Positions 8,719-18,494 are shown, numbered from the stretch's first letter. The stretch is DNA of 64,000 bases from Opitutaceae bacterium (GCA_028284385.1 JANQRT010000052.1:124001-188000); one strand, 5' to 3'. The notes: generated by a model not told the origin, from the letters alone. Translations and numbers: made by a program.

Positions 8719-9288
8719 ATGAACGAATCTATTGCGGATCATCTTATCAAGGCCATCATGAGCGGTGGTCCGGTGATGATCGCCTTATCGATTCTTTCGG
8801 TTATTCTATACACAAGCCTGATAAGGCTGCTGCTATTCGCGGCAAGGGTGAGGTTGCGCGATTTCGAAGCTCGGGATCGCTTTTCAATCGAAGATTACGC
8901 TGGATCTCGAATCGAGGATCCGAATCAAATCGAGTGGGAAATTCTTTTGGCGAAGTATGAGGACGTTCTATGGCATTTCCGTCAATTTATGCAGAGTCGT
9001 CTCAGATTCGCGAATGCCTTGCTGATAGCCGCTCCGCTTCTTGGTTTGCTGGGAACGGTTATTGGGATGCTGGATACGTTTAGAGGACTGTCTCTTCAGT
9101 CGGGTTATGAAACGGCGACCATGGTTGCCGATGGCGTTCGTCGAGCCCTTATCACCACTGAAACGGGTCTTATCATCGCCATTCCGGCTTTGTTTTTCAT
9201 CTACTGGATTAAACGTGTAACCAATAAGCGGGAACTCGAGCTGCTGCAGGTCAAGGTTCTCTCATATGGGAAGGAAACGGGATCATAA
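8719..9288 (+). CDS. exbB: ExbB-family proton channel subunit
   Basis: The 189-residue protein has three membrane helices: about residues 14-38, about 95-120 ([20 protein letters not shown]) and about 140-165 ([20 protein letters not shown]). The GLLGTVIGM and [11 protein letters not shown] motifs are those of ExbB/TolQ proteins, which form the pentameric proton channel that drives TonB. It is shorter than E. coli ExbB and matches the ExbB2 size. It lies between the TtpC-like and ExbD genes with spacings of two or three bases, so translation is likely coupled across the operon. Confidence 0.95.
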   Translation: MNESIADHLIKAIMSGGPVMIALSILSVILYTSLIRLLLFAARVRLRDFEARDRFSIEDYAGSRIEDPNQIEWEILLAKYEDVLWHFRQFMQSRLRFANALLIAAPLLGLLGTVIGMLDTFRGLSLQSGYETATMVADGVRRALITTETGLIIAIPALFFIYWIKRVTNKRELELLQVKVLSYGKETGS

Positions 9289-9290
9289 TT

Positions 9291-9713
9291 ATGCTTAAGG
9301 AAGTAATTAGAGAAGAGCTTGAAGATAGAGTGGATATCAACCTCTCGCCGATGATCGACTGTATCTTCATTCTGTTGATTTTCTTTATTCTGACCACAGT
9401 GTTTGTGCAGGAAACGGGTATTGAGGTTGATAAGCCTGAAGCCGCAGGTTCCGTCCCTTTGGAGGAGGACAGTATCCTCATCGGCATTACGGGTGATGAA
9501 CGTATTTTCTACGGCGGACAGGAGATAGGCCTTTCAGGGGTTCGTCCGACCGTGCATCGCATCGTGCTTTCGGAGGATGTTTCGGTTGTGATTCAGGCCG
9601 ACAAGAATGCGAGCCATGGAATTTTCTCCAAAGTTTACGGAGAAGCCAAAGCGGCTGGGGCCAAACGAGTCCATTTTTCGACTGACAATGTGCTTAATCC
9701 TATCGAAGGCTGA
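9291..9713 (+). CDS. exbD: ExbD-family biopolymer transport protein
   Basis: This 140-residue protein has a short cytoplasmic start (NLSPMID) and one membrane helix (about residues 22-42). The helix carries the conserved Asp in [16 protein letters not shown] that takes part in proton movement through the ExbB pore. A periplasmic domain follows, with [14 protein letters not shown] and [12 protein letters not shown], both typical of ExbD/TolR. It starts two bases after exbB ends and three bases before the TonB gene. The product should form the stator dimer inside the ExbB pentamer. Confidence 0.95.
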   Translation: MLKEVIREELEDRVDINLSPMIDCIFILLIFFILTTVFVQETGIEVDKPEAAGSVPLEEDSILIGITGDERIFYGGQEIGLSGVRPTVHRIVLSEDVSVVIQADKNASHGIFSKVYGEAKAAGAKRVHFSTDNVLNPIEG

Positions 9714-9716
9714 ACG

Positions 9717-10418
9717 ATGGCGTCATTGGAGCAGGACTACAGTAACAAAGGAAGCATGGCGAAGGCCTTTCTAGGATCAGTGGCGGTGACGGCCGGTCTT
9801 TTCCTGGCAATCGCTTCGACCCGCATTTCTCTGAGCTACCTTGATACGGAAGAGGAGAGCGAGGCGCCGCTTTATTACGTTCCGCCTCCAGCTCCGCCTT
9901 CGGAAAACATCTCGCCTCAACCAATGTCTTCGAAGTCTTCGGATTCACCCTCTATCGAGTTCGCCTTTGACGACGAACCGGCTGAAATTTCTTTAGATCT
10001 GCTCGATATCCCTTTGCAGAGCGATTTGAAAAGCAGGATGGCTCTTGGCCTGGATCTCGATAGGAAGTTCATGGCTGTGAAGCCAACTGCCAGCCAGTTC
10101 GATGGTCTGGTAATTTTCGAAAAGGGTCAGGTGGATGAAATCCCCTATCGAATGTTCGCTCCGGAGCCTCGTGTTCCTTACAGCCTACAGAAGCTGGGAG
10201 CCAAGCTGATCGTTCTCTACATTGTTACCAAAAAGGGAAGGGCCGAAAACATCCATGTCCTGGATTCCTCGCATGAGGAATTCAACGATATTGCCAAATC
10301 CGCTATCAAGCGTTGGCGATTCAAACCCGCGCTGAAGGCTGGAGAGCCCGTTAACTCTTGGGTGCAGCACACTTTTTCGTTCGAGAAAGGATCGGGAAGT
10401 CCATTCTCCTTGAATTGA
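9717..10418 (+). CDS. tonB: TonB-family energy transducer
   Basis: This 233-residue protein has an N-terminal membrane anchor (about residues 18-38) and a short proline-rich spacer (PPPAPPSENISPQP). Its C-terminal TonB domain (about 145-230) shows PRVPYSLQKLGAKLIVLYIV, GRAENIHVLDSSHEEF and AIKRWRFKPALKAGEPV, the standard motif set. The spacer is much shorter than in E. coli TonB, as in TonB2-type proteins. It should carry energy from the ExbB/ExbD/TtpC complex to outer-membrane receptors. No TonB-dependent receptor gene lies in the window, so the substrate is unknown. Confidence 0.93.
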   Translation: MASLEQDYSNKGSMAKAFLGSVAVTAGLFLAIASTRISLSYLDTEEESEAPLYYVPPPAPPSENISPQPMSSKSSDSPSIEFAFDDEPAEISLDLLDIPLQSDLKSRMALGLDLDRKFMAVKPTASQFDGLVIFEKGQVDEIPYRMFAPEPRVPYSLQKLGAKLIVLYIVTKKGRAENIHVLDSSHEEFNDIAKSAIKRWRFKPALKAGEPVNSWVQHTFSFEKGSGSPFSLN

Positions 10419-10431
10419 ATTTCGGAACATT

Positions 10432-11814
10432 ATGAAAAACCATATTTTCGTTTTACTTTCTGTAGTTATATTTCCGCTACCTTTCGCTCAATCGCAGGAT
10501 CAATCCGCAAATGTCTTTAATCGAGGCCGGCCGGTTTTGAGCGGAGCGGAATTCGACAAGCGATTCAAAGAGAGTTACTTTGCCGTATCCACTCGTGAGC
10601 CGGAAGTGACGGAGCTGGAAAAGGCGATTCTCGAGAAAGTGTCTCCTATGATTCAGAATAGCCCCGATCATGCTAAAAGCATGTTGCAGGATCTTCTTTC
10701 CGAAGGAAAACCCGTCAGCGCCGCTTTCAATCATGCGCTTGGCAATCTCTATTATGAGAGCGGCGATTTCCTGAAAGCCGAGATCGACTATTTGGCGGCT
10801 ATCGAAAAGCACAACGATTTCCAACGAGCTTGGAATGGTCTTGGACTGACTCGTTTCCAGCTAAATGACTACGAAGGAGCTCTCAAAGCCCTCTCGGAAA
10901 GCATCAGGCTTGGGGCGAGCGATTCCCTCACTTATGGGGTCTTGGGCTACTGCCACTTGCAATTAGGTCATCATAAATCCGCCGAAGTCGCTTATAATCT
11001 GGCGATACTGAACGATCCTGATAGCACAGAGTGGTCGGAGGGTGTTGCTCAGATTTATATGGAAACGGAGCGTTATGATGATGCTAGGCGTCTTTTCGGC
11101 CAGCTTTTGCGTCAGCAGCCTGAAAACGTGAACTACTGGCTTTTGCTTGGAAACGCTTGGCTTTCTCTCGATCAACCCTTGAAGACGGCTCGGAGCATAG
11201 AAATCGCTCGCAGTTTCGGGGATGTGGATGGCAACGCTCTGTTTCTTTTGGGGAACATATACCTAAAGCACAGCATTTTCGATCAGGCCTTTACCGTCTT
11301 AGCTGAGGCCATGGGTAGAGACGATGCCGATAAGGATATCGCCGCTTTGAAGGCCATCAGGTATTTGATTGCCGAGGACCAGTATGATCATGCGCGCTCC
11401 CTCTTCGAGCGTGTTGGATCCTTCTCCGATGATTGGGATTCGGATACGAAAACGATGCATAGCCTTGCAGTCGCTGAATTCGCTTTGACGGATGGAGAGG
11501 ACGAGACCGCTATTTCCGCCTTTGAGAAAGCGCTTGAATCCGATCCATTTAATGGAGCGACGCTCATCAAGCTTGCCCGACTTTATGCGGATAACTCTCA
11601 GCCTGAGAAGTCGCACTACCTTCTCGAACGGGCTCAGAAAGATTCTAAATACGAATTGGCCGCTTTGGTGTTTCAAACCAAGCTTCTCATCGAAGCCAAA
11701 CGCGTCAAAGACACGCTGCCATTGCTTGAAAGAGCTGTTAAGCTATCTCCAACCGATCAGTTGAGCGATCTGTATAGCCAGGTGAAAATGGCTGCCTCTC
11801 AAATGACCAATTAA
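10432..11814 (+). CDS. Secreted TPR-repeat protein of the TonB module
   Basis: The 460-residue protein begins with a signal peptide (residues 1-20, cleavage after AQS). At least eight tetratricopeptide-like helical pairs follow, for example HALGNLYYESGDFLKAEIDY, AWNGLGLTRFQLNDYEGALK and YGVLGYCHLQLGHHKSAEVA. TPR proteins close several TonB2 clusters, and the gene follows tonB after 13 bases. A periplasmic scaffolding role is inferred; no enzyme motif is seen. Confidence 0.85.
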   Translation: MKNHIFVLLSVVIFPLPFAQSQDQSANVFNRGRPVLSGAEFDKRFKESYFAVSTREPEVTELEKAILEKVSPMIQNSPDHAKSMLQDLLSEGKPVSAAFNHALGNLYYESGDFLKAEIDYLAAIEKHNDFQRAWNGLGLTRFQLNDYEGALKALSESIRLGASDSLTYGVLGYCHLQLGHHKSAEVAYNLAILNDPDSTEWSEGVAQIYMETERYDDARRLFGQLLRQQPENVNYWLLLGNAWLSLDQPLKTARSIEIARSFGDVDGNALFLLGNIYLKHSIFDQAFTVLAEAMGRDDADKDIAALKAIRYLIAEDQYDHARSLFERVGSFSDDWDSDTKTMHSLAVAEFALTDGEDETAISAFEKALESDPFNGATLIKLARLYADNSQPEKSHYLLERAQKDSKYELAALVFQTKLLIEAKRVKDTLPLLERAVKLSPTDQLSDLYSQVKMAASQMTN

Positions 11815-11828
11815 ACGACTTCGTTTAA
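11811..11828. repeat. 8-bp inverted repeat spanning the TPR gene stop codon
   Basis: TTAAACGA and TCGTTTAA flank a two-base centre. The TAA stop of the TPR gene lies inside the left arm. There is no T-run after it, so a terminator role is doubtful; it may simply be a weak 3' hairpin. Confidence 0.35.
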
Positions 11829-11980
11829 CTAGCTTGCTGCCTCCATCTCCTAGACTTCGACCTTCCTTTGAAGGAAAAGGCGTTTCAGTTCGTATTGCTG
11901 TCCTCGCGCTTCAAGAAGCTGCAGCTTTCCGATATTGCTCTTTCCTTAAGGGCGAACATCGATTTTCTTAAGGCTTGTAG

Positions 11981-14900
11981 ATGTTTCGACGGTTGCTGCT
12001 CCATTTCCTTCGGTTTTCATTCGTTGTAGGATCATGTGGAGTTGTTGTCCTGCTTTTTCTTCTTCTCGTTCGCCCGAATCTGCCCGACGAAAAACCTCAG
12101 TATGATGAAGAAAAACGTCAAGAAGCCGAACGTTTACGCAACGTCGAGCTTTCGTCTAACGATAAGCCGTCGTTGTATCAATATGTCGATTACGAGGAAG
12201 GATCTCAGGCTGCTTGGTATCCGAAGGGAGAGCCGCCTCTACTAGCCCCACTCGTCGAAGAGGGTAAGCTTTTCCCTGTTGCAGATAGAATTGGTCCGGA
12301 ACCAGTTGTCCTGGAAGGGCCTGATGGCGTGGGCAACTACGGAGGCTCATTGGTCACATTTATACCTAGCGAAGCTCGGTTGATGATTGTCGCGAATCAT
12401 ATGTCCTATCAGCACCTGGTTCGCTACTCGCCTCAGGGAGAGCCCATTGTACCGCACCTCGCTAAGAGCTGGGAGACTAGCGAGGACAAACGGGAGTACA
12501 CTTTTCATTTGAGACGAGGAATCAAATGGTCGGATGGCGAAGACTGGAACGCTCAAGACATAATGTACTGGTTCACTCACGAGCATGCCAACCCTGTCCT
12601 GAGTTACCATATAAGGGAAATCATGCGGCATCAGGGGAAGTCGGGAGTTATTCGGGCTCTTGATGACCACACTATCACGATTACTTTTGAAGATCCTCAC
12701 GGCACTTTTCTGGATAAGGCTGCTAGCAGCCTAGGGCGTTATCTTCTTGGTTCTCCTGAGCACTACCGGCGACAATATCACCCGGTGATAGGCGATCCCG
12801 AGAAGCGAGCCGAATTGAAAAAGCTGTATGGAATTTCTTCTGACAAATTCGCGTACCGAAAGCTGATAGAGGAATCGGCCATCGCTCTGATGAATGTCGA
12901 CCATCCTCGATTGTGGCCCTGGATTCCTCGCAGCATGGATTTGAACTCTCCTTACAGTTTTTCGCGAAATCCCTACTACTTCGCGGTCGATTCGGAGGGT
13001 AACCAGCTTCCCTATATCGACCGGCTGGTCTTGCAGGAGAAGACGCCTAATATCATTGGAGTGGCAGCCGCCGGGGGGAGCGCGACCTTTCAGTTGGAAG
13101 GTTTGGACTTCAAGCTCTACAGCCTTCTCATGTCCGAACGTCAAAATGGCGATTACCGGCTCCTGCACTGGTTTTCCGTCGACCGGTCTGATCTAATCAT
13201 CATGCCGAACATCAATCGACGCGTTGAAGAGGATGATGTATCCACGAAGTGGAAATATGAATACCTGAATAAGAAAGAATTTCGGAAGGCCTTGTCGCTG
13301 GCTATCAATCGTCAGCAGATTATAGAGTCGCAATTCAGCGGTCTTGGCGAGCCCGCCCAAGTCGATCCGGGCAGGGATAGTCCTTTCCATTCTCCAGAAC
13401 TGTATTCCTCGTTTACGGAATTCGATCCTGAAAGTGCTAGCGTCTTGCTGGATTCCATTGGCTTGAATGAGCGAGATAGTGAAGGCTACCGTCTTTTTCC
13501 AGACGGGACTCGAGCCCAGTTTTTCATTCATTTCAACAACACGCTTAAGAATGTGGATCCGCAAGCCCTCCAGCTTGTGGCTGACGATTGGAATCGCGTC
13601 GGAGTGCGTACCAGCATTCGTCCTCGTTCGGAAAAGCTTTGGAGGACAGAGGTGCGTGGACTCCAGCATGATTTCAGCGTTGGAAGCGGTTTCAACGAAT
13701 TCAATCCACTGCTGCTTCCTCGCATGTTGGCTCCAGGGAGTTCTTCCTCCGACTATGCCTACGAGTATTCGCAATGGTATGAGCAAGGAGGTCTGTTTAA
13801 ACCGGCTGGCGAACTGACCGAGCGAGGTAAGCCTATACCTTTGGGTCACCCAATGCGTAAATCCTTAATGGCTTGGGAAAAAGCCACTTTGCAGACCACG
13901 CTTCAGGACCAGATAGCCGTTTTCAAGGAGGTCACCGATGTCGCGAAAGAAAACGTATACACGATCAGCATATCGACACCGGTTCCTCGGCTAAGCGTCG
14001 CCAGCAATCAACTACGAAATGTTCCGGAAGTCGCTATCCAGTCAGGAATGTATCAATCTCCCGGGAATACGGGAATCGAAACATTCTTTTTCGAAAACCC
14101 TGACAGCCCTTCCGAGGTGGTTGACAATCTAAGGTCCCTCGTTCTCGAGCCTGAGTACGGGAAATTCACAGCCGCTGCGAACGTTACTGGCGAGGACAGC
14201 GGTATTTCAGTGGAGTGGATTTTTAGCAGGATTCTAATTCTCTCATTCATTTGCTGCCTCTTGTTGCTTGGATTGCGACATCCCTTTATCGGAAGACGGC
14301 TTCTGATCATGATTCCGACGCTTTTCGTGATTTCGATAGCCACATTCATTATACTTAAGCTGCCGGCCGGCGATTTTCTCACTTCGAAACTAATAGAACT
14401 TGAAGCTGAAGGAACTCCCAACGCGTTAGAGCAAATAGAGGAATACAAGGAGATGTATGGATTGGCTGATCCTCCTGTGGTTCAATACCTCCGTTGGTCC
14501 GGGCTCCTCTGGTTCGTGACTTTCGATGTCGCCGACATGGGCCTGTTGCAAGGCGATTTAGGAATGGCTATGGGAAGCGAGCGGCCGGTAAACGATCTCG
14601 TCGGGGACAGGATTCTGATGACGTTCCTGATCTCTTTTGGCACGATTCTATTCACCTGGCTTTTCGCTTTGCCCATAGGAATCTATTCCGCAATTCGACA
14701 GTATTCGTTCGGAGACTACGTTATCTCCTTTCTTGGATTCATAGGAATGTGCATCCCGAACTTTCTGCTGGCTGTTATACTCATGGTTCTGGCCAAGAAA
14801 CTCTTCGGCGTCGACGCTTCGGGGCTTTTCTCTGCAGAGTATCTGGCAACGCCTAACTGGAGCATGGGCAAAGCGCTCGACCTTTTGCAGCACATCTGGC

Positions 14901-15310
14901 TGCCCATTGTCGTTATCGCTGTGGGGGGACTCGCTGGAATGATTCGCGTGATGCGCGGGAACCTCCTAGACGAGCTCAGCAAACCTTATGTAACGACGGC
15001 TCGAGCCAAAGGCGTCCGACCGATGAGGCTGCTTTTCAAATATCCCGTTAGATTAGCTCTAAACCCCTTCATATCCAGTATCGGCGGAATTTTCCCTCAA
15101 CTCATCTCCGGCTCCGCTATCGTTGCGGTTGTGTTAAGCCTTCCAACTACCGGCTCCCTGATGCTTCAGGCGCTCATGCTCGAGGATCTGTTCCTGGCGG
15201 GTTCCATGCTGATTATTCTCAGCTCCCTTGGCGTGATGGGCACTCTGGTTAGCGATTTACTATTAATGGTATTAGATCCTCGGATACGAATGGAGGCTAG
15301 AGGAAGATGA
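11981..15310 (+). CDS. Fused oligopeptide-type solute-binding protein and ABC permease (DppA-DppB fusion)
   Basis: This single uninterrupted 1109-residue frame joins two normally separate subunits. After an N-terminal membrane anchor (about residues 8-28), residues about 115-730 form a family-5 solute-binding protein (HLAKSWETSEDKREYTFHLR, then GIKWSDGEDWNAQDI and EFRKALSLAINRQQI). A membrane helix follows at about 745-765. Residues about 770-1109 form a DppB/OppB-type permease, with RRLLIMIPTLFVISIATFII at its start and an EAA loop (KPYVTTARAKGVRPMRLLFK). The fusion tethers the binding domain to its own channel half. The second permease is the next gene. No ATPase gene is adjacent, so one must be supplied from elsewhere. 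Confidence 0.92.
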   Translation: MFRRLLLHFLRFSFVVGSCGVVVLLFLLLVRPNLPDEKPQYDEEKRQEAERLRNVELSSNDKPSLYQYVDYEEGSQAAWYPKGEPPLLAPLVEEGKLFPVADRIGPEPVVLEGPDGVGNYGGSLVTFIPSEARLMIVANHMSYQHLVRYSPQGEPIVPHLAKSWETSEDKREYTFHLRRGIKWSDGEDWNAQDIMYWFTHEHANPVLSYHIREIMRHQGKSGVIRALDDHTITITFEDPHGTFLDKAASSLGRYLLGSPEHYRRQYHPVIGDPEKRAELKKLYGISSDKFAYRKLIEESAIALMNVDHPRLWPWIPRSMDLNSPYSFSRNPYYFAVDSEGNQLPYIDRLVLQEKTPNIIGVAAAGGSATFQLEGLDFKLYSLLMSERQNGDYRLLHWFSVDRSDLIIMPNINRRVEEDDVSTKWKYEYLNKKEFRKALSLAINRQQIIESQFSGLGEPAQVDPGRDSPFHSPELYSSFTEFDPESASVLLDSIGLNERDSEGYRLFPDGTRAQFFIHFNNTLKNVDPQALQLVADDWNRVGVRTSIRPRSEKLWRTEVRGLQHDFSVGSGFNEFNPLLLPRMLAPGSSSSDYAYEYSQWYEQGGLFKPAGELTERGKPIPLGHPMRKSLMAWEKATLQTTLQDQIAVFKEVTDVAKENVYTISISTPVPRLSVASNQLRNVPEVAIQSGMYQSPGNTGIETFFFENPDSPSEVVDNLRSLVLEPEYGKFTAAANVTGEDSGISVEWIFSRILILSFICCLLLLGLRHPFIGRRLLIMIPTLFVISIATFIILKLPAGDFLTSKLIELEAEGTPNALEQIEEYKEMYGLADPPVVQYLRWSGLLWFVTFDVADMGLLQGDLGMAMGSERPVNDLVGDRILMTFLISFGTILFTWLFALPIGIYSAIRQYSFGDYVISFLGFIGMCIPNFLLAVILMVLAKKLFGVDASGLFSAEYLATPNWSMGKALDLLQHIWLPIVVIAVGGLAGMIRVMRGNLLDELSKPYVTTARAKGVRPMRLLFKYPVRLALNPFISSIGGIFPQLISGSAIVAVVLSLPTTGSLMLQALMLEDLFLAGSMLIILSSLGVMGTLVSDLLLMVLDPRIRMEARGR

Positions 15311-15397
15311 AGATGTTTAGACCTAGCCAAATTACTGTCCTAAAAGGACGGACAATTCACTGCATATACTTTATATCGAGTTAGATTATTTATTATT

Positions 15398-16567
15398 ATG
15401 AGCGATTCCTCCGCGTTATCAAAAAATAGCGATTCGACCCCTGGCTCCGCTGCAATAGAAACTCGCGACGAGTCCGTATTGTCCCAGTGGCAACTGATTC
15501 GTCTGAAGTTCAGTAAACACAAAGTGGCTATGTTTTCGCTATATTTTCTGGGCCTTCTCTATTTCATAGCCGTATTTGCCGAATTCTTTGCTCCCTATGG
15601 GCGAGTGACGCGACAGGAAGACATGTTAAGCGCTCCACCAATGCTGCCTGGCTTTAGCTTCAAATCCGGCCTGAGCGCGGAGCGTATCGAGGCTTATCGA
15701 AATCCGATTACCCTAAAGTCCTCGTATTTGAAAACTGGTGGCGATCCAATACGATTAGGGTTCTTCGTCAAGGGCGAGCCCTACAAGCTGTGGGGCCTGG
15801 TGCCGATGGAGAGGCGATTTTTCGGCGTCAAGTCGAGCTATTACAAGGACGCGGCAGAAAAGCCCTTTGTCGCCTTCTTTGGCACTGATCGATTTGGCCA
15901 CGACATTTTCAGTCGCATCATTTTCGGTTCTCGCGTGAGTTTATCGATAGGGCTTGTATCCATTTTTATCACGTTTCTTCTCGGGGCCATCATTGGAGGC
16001 GTTTCGGGCTATGCCGGTGGACGTATCGATAATTTCATACAGCGAATGATCGAAATTATTAACTCCTTTCCCAGTTTGCCTTTATGGATGGCCCTGGGGG
16101 CCATTTTTCCGCTGACCTGGTCTCCTCTGACTGCCTATTTCGCGATAACCATAGTCATCAGCTTTCTTGGCTGGACGGGGCTGGCTCGCGTCGTGCGTGG
16201 CAAGATCCTATCTCTACGTGAAGAAGATTATGCGATAGCAGCTCGACTGATTGGTGCCAGTCACGGGAGAATTATTTTCAAGCATCTCATGCCCGGATTC
16301 ACGAGTCACATCATCGTAACCCTCACCTTGAGTGTTCCGGGAATGATCTTGGGCGAGACGGCATTGAGTTTCCTTGGACTTGGCCTAAGGCCGCCCATTG
16401 TAAGCTGGGGTGTTATGCTTCAGGACGCTATCAATCCTCAAGTGGTGGTTAACTACCCTTGGTTGCTTACCCCGGTTCTCTTTATTGCCTTGACGGTACT
16501 CTCCTTCAATTTCCTGGGCGATGGACTGCGAGACGCTGCAGATCCTTACGCCACCACTTCGAGTTAG
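15398..16567 (+). CDS. DppC/OppC-type ABC transporter permease
   Basis: The 389-residue protein has an N-terminal DppC-type start (about residues 25-65, LIRLKFSKHKVAMFSLYFLG). A roughly 100-residue periplasmic insertion includes FFGTDRFGHDIFSRIIFGSR. The permease core (about 185-375) has the EAA loop EEDYAIAARLIGASHGRIIF and the ETALSFLGLGLRPPIVSWG motif. It should form the heterodimeric channel with the permease half of the upstream fusion protein, 87 bases away. A weak GTCC/GGAC hairpin lies in that gap. The substrate is probably an oligopeptide or other family-5 ligand; this is inferred from family only. Confidence 0.93.
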   Translation: MSDSSALSKNSDSTPGSAAIETRDESVLSQWQLIRLKFSKHKVAMFSLYFLGLLYFIAVFAEFFAPYGRVTRQEDMLSAPPMLPGFSFKSGLSAERIEAYRNPITLKSSYLKTGGDPIRLGFFVKGEPYKLWGLVPMERRFFGVKSSYYKDAAEKPFVAFFGTDRFGHDIFSRIIFGSRVSLSIGLVSIFITFLLGAIIGGVSGYAGGRIDNFIQRMIEIINSFPSLPLWMALGAIFPLTWSPLTAYFAITIVISFLGWTGLARVVRGKILSLREEDYAIAARLIGASHGRIIFKHLMPGFTSHIIVTLTLSVPGMILGETALSFLGLGLRPPIVSWGVMLQDAINPQVVVNYPWLLTPVLFIALTVLSFNFLGDGLRDAADPYATTSS

Positions 16568-16594
16568 AGGGAAAAGGACTTTGTTTCGGCTAGG

Positions 16595-18193
16595 CTAGAA
16601 GACGATGTACAGTCCTAGTACGACGACCACGTAAACTCCCCACCAGAAATAGAATTTCCGATACCAGGGCTGCTCGGATTTAAGATGAGCCCGGTCATCG
16701 GCATGGGCCTTGAGGAACTCAAGTTTATCGGGCGTCGGTGCGTCGGTCATAAAGCTGACCGCGAAAAAGATGCCAGTTAGGATTAGCACGAATACGGGAT
16801 AAACGTGATAGTAATGGGCTTCGTGCACAAATTCCGGCAGGAACGATCTCAGCCCTGGCAGCGAGCTAGTTAGAATATAGTAGACTCCGAGGACGAGTCC
16901 GCAAAGCAGAGTTGCCGATGCTCCAGCTCCATTAACACGTGGCACCAGTCTACCCCAAAGATAGCACACGCCCGCTGGCAGTAGCATGAATCCGCTTATC
17001 TTCAAAACGAGGTCGAAGATCCCTTGCTCGATGACGAGGAATACGGGGGCGGCAATGACTCCGAAGCTGATTTGAGTCGCGGCGAAAACCTTGCCCACGA
17101 TTACGGCTTCTCTTTCGGAAGCCTGTGGCTTGAAGACAGGATAGATATCCAGCGCCACGACGCCTGCAGTCGCATTGATGCTGGAGTCTTGGCTCGACAT
17201 GAGCGCGGCTAGCATGCCTGCGAGAATCAGACCCGAAATGCCTGCCGGCAAAAAGTCTCGCACCATTGTCGCGTAGATCGTGTCCCCTGGAATTTCTGGG
17301 AAAAGCAGACTTCCTGCTATGCCGGGTATTACGAAGAGAACCAGGCCGAAGATTTTAAGAAATCCTCCCAGGAGCAGTCCTTTTTGAGCGTGATCCACGT
17401 TTTTGGCTCCGAGAGCCCTTTGCAGAATAGCGATGCTGCAAAAGGCGTAGAAAGCGGAGTGTAGCGATTGGCCTGGAAAGGCAGCTGTCCAAGGGAATTC
17501 CTTGTCTGAAGCTGGTCTAAGCAGGGTTAGCATGTCCTTGTCAACCGAAGCGAAAAGCGCGTCAAGCCCTCCTACCTGATGAACGGCGATAATCGCTACA
17601 ATCAGGCTGCCGACGATCATGATCACGACCTGGATGAAGTCAGTCACCACTACTGAAGTAAGCCCTCCCAGAATTGCATAGAGGCCCACCGTGCAGGCGA
17701 TCATGAGGCTGCAGATGACAACGTTGGTCGAGTTGATCTCGAATTGGAAAAGCACTAAAACCGCTGTGGATGCCGTGTAGAGGCCGAGAGGGGCGCTGAA
17801 GAATTGGGTAACGGAAAACAGTCCTCCGTAAAGGAGCTTGGAGGTCTTGTTGAAACGCATCTCAAGGAATTGCGGAATGGTGAAAATCCGCGTCCTCAAG
17901 TACATGGGTATGAAAATGATAGCGGAAATGGTGAGCATGAAGCCGCCCAGCAATTCCGGATTGAAGGCCGCAAAACCAGCCTTGGAAGCCTTCCCTGTGC
18001 CGCCAACGAAGAAGCCCATGCTAATATTTGTCGCGAAAAGAGAGAACCCGATCAGTATCCAGTTGAAGTTACGATCTCCGAGAAAATAGCCTTCTTTGGT
18101 TTTGGCATGCTTTCGGCCGATCCAGAGTCCGAAAACCGTGATGGATATGAGGTAAATGACTACTACCGTTAGGTCGATTGAGCGGTCAGACAT
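16595..18193 (-). CDS. Sodium/solute symporter (SSS family)
   Basis: This 532-residue membrane protein has about 13-14 helices and features of the sodium/glucose symporter family: an early YFLGDRNFNWILIGFSLFAT segment, NISMGFFVGGTGKA and LGGLTSVVVTDFIQVVIMIV. SLT-type motifs continue with AGMLAALMSSQDSSINATAG. Members use the sodium gradient to import sugars or similar solutes. The gene runs towards the DppC-type permease, with 27 bases between stops. It is divergent from the large propeller sensor kinase, which may sense the same nutrient; that link is inferred from position only. Confidence 0.92.
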   Translation of the reverse strand: MSDRSIDLTVVVIYLISITVFGLWIGRKHAKTKEGYFLGDRNFNWILIGFSLFATNISMGFFVGGTGKASKAGFAAFNPELLGGFMLTISAIIFIPMYLRTRIFTIPQFLEMRFNKTSKLLYGGLFSVTQFFSAPLGLYTASTAVLVLFQFEINSTNVVICSLMIACTVGLYAILGGLTSVVVTDFIQVVIMIVGSLIVAIIAVHQVGGLDALFASVDKDMLTLLRPASDKEFPWTAAFPGQSLHSAFYAFCSIAILQRALGAKNVDHAQKGLLLGGFLKIFGLVLFVIPGIAGSLLFPEIPGDTIYATMVRDFLPAGISGLILAGMLAALMSSQDSSINATAGVVALDIYPVFKPQASEREAVIVGKVFAATQISFGVIAAPVFLVIEQGIFDLVLKISGFMLLPAGVCYLWGRLVPRVNGAGASATLLCGLVLGVYYILTSSLPGLRSFLPEFVHEAHYYHVYPVFVLILTGIFFAVSFMTDAPTPDKLEFLKAHADDRAHLKSEQPWYRKFYFWWGVYVVVVLGLYIVF

Positions 18194-18285
18194 AAATATG
18201 GGAGTTGATTATGAGGGGCTTGCGTGTCTCAGTTTGATAACTAGGGGCATGACGAGGGAAGCAATCGAGCTCCTCAGGTCAATCC

Positions 18286-18305
18286 AAAGGCGCTGTAGCG
18301 CCTTT
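18286..18305. repeat. 8-bp inverted repeat upstream of the symporter gene
   Basis: AAAGGCGC and GCGCCTTT flank a four-base TGTA loop, about 95 bases upstream of the symporter start. On the plus strand it is followed by ATTTCTC, a poor T-run. It could be an operator or a short hairpin in the symporter leader. Confidence 0.45.
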
Positions 18306-18476
18306 ATTTCTCGGCAGCGCATCAAAGGATTATCGCTTCAGGCTATGGACTCGGTTCCCGGGAGCGGCTAGCGGATCTATACGACACATTGATTTTGTAG
18401 TTGTTTTCTGATTACGAAAATAATCTAAAAACCGATTTCCTTAAGGGAAATTCTTGTCAAACTCTAATTATTATGC

Positions 18477-18494
18477 TGACTGCAAAATCAGTCA
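18477..18494. promoter_or_regulatory. 6-bp dyad TGACTG-N6-CAGTCA, candidate operator
   Basis: This perfect dyad has six-base arms and a six-base spacer, in the AT-rich part of the divergent control region. The geometry suits a dimeric DNA-binding protein. No regulator with a DNA-binding domain is encoded next to it. Confidence 0.35.

Noticed and set aside
15311..15397. GTCC-TAAAA-GGAC hairpin between the fused transporter gene and the DppC-type gene as a terminator
   Set aside because: Only four pairs in the stem and no T-run; the two genes must work together and are probably co-transcribed.
18156..18371. 71-codon plus-strand frame in the symporter/sensor gap
   Set aside because: Overlaps the symporter start, contains an inverted repeat in its body and has no protein-like pattern.
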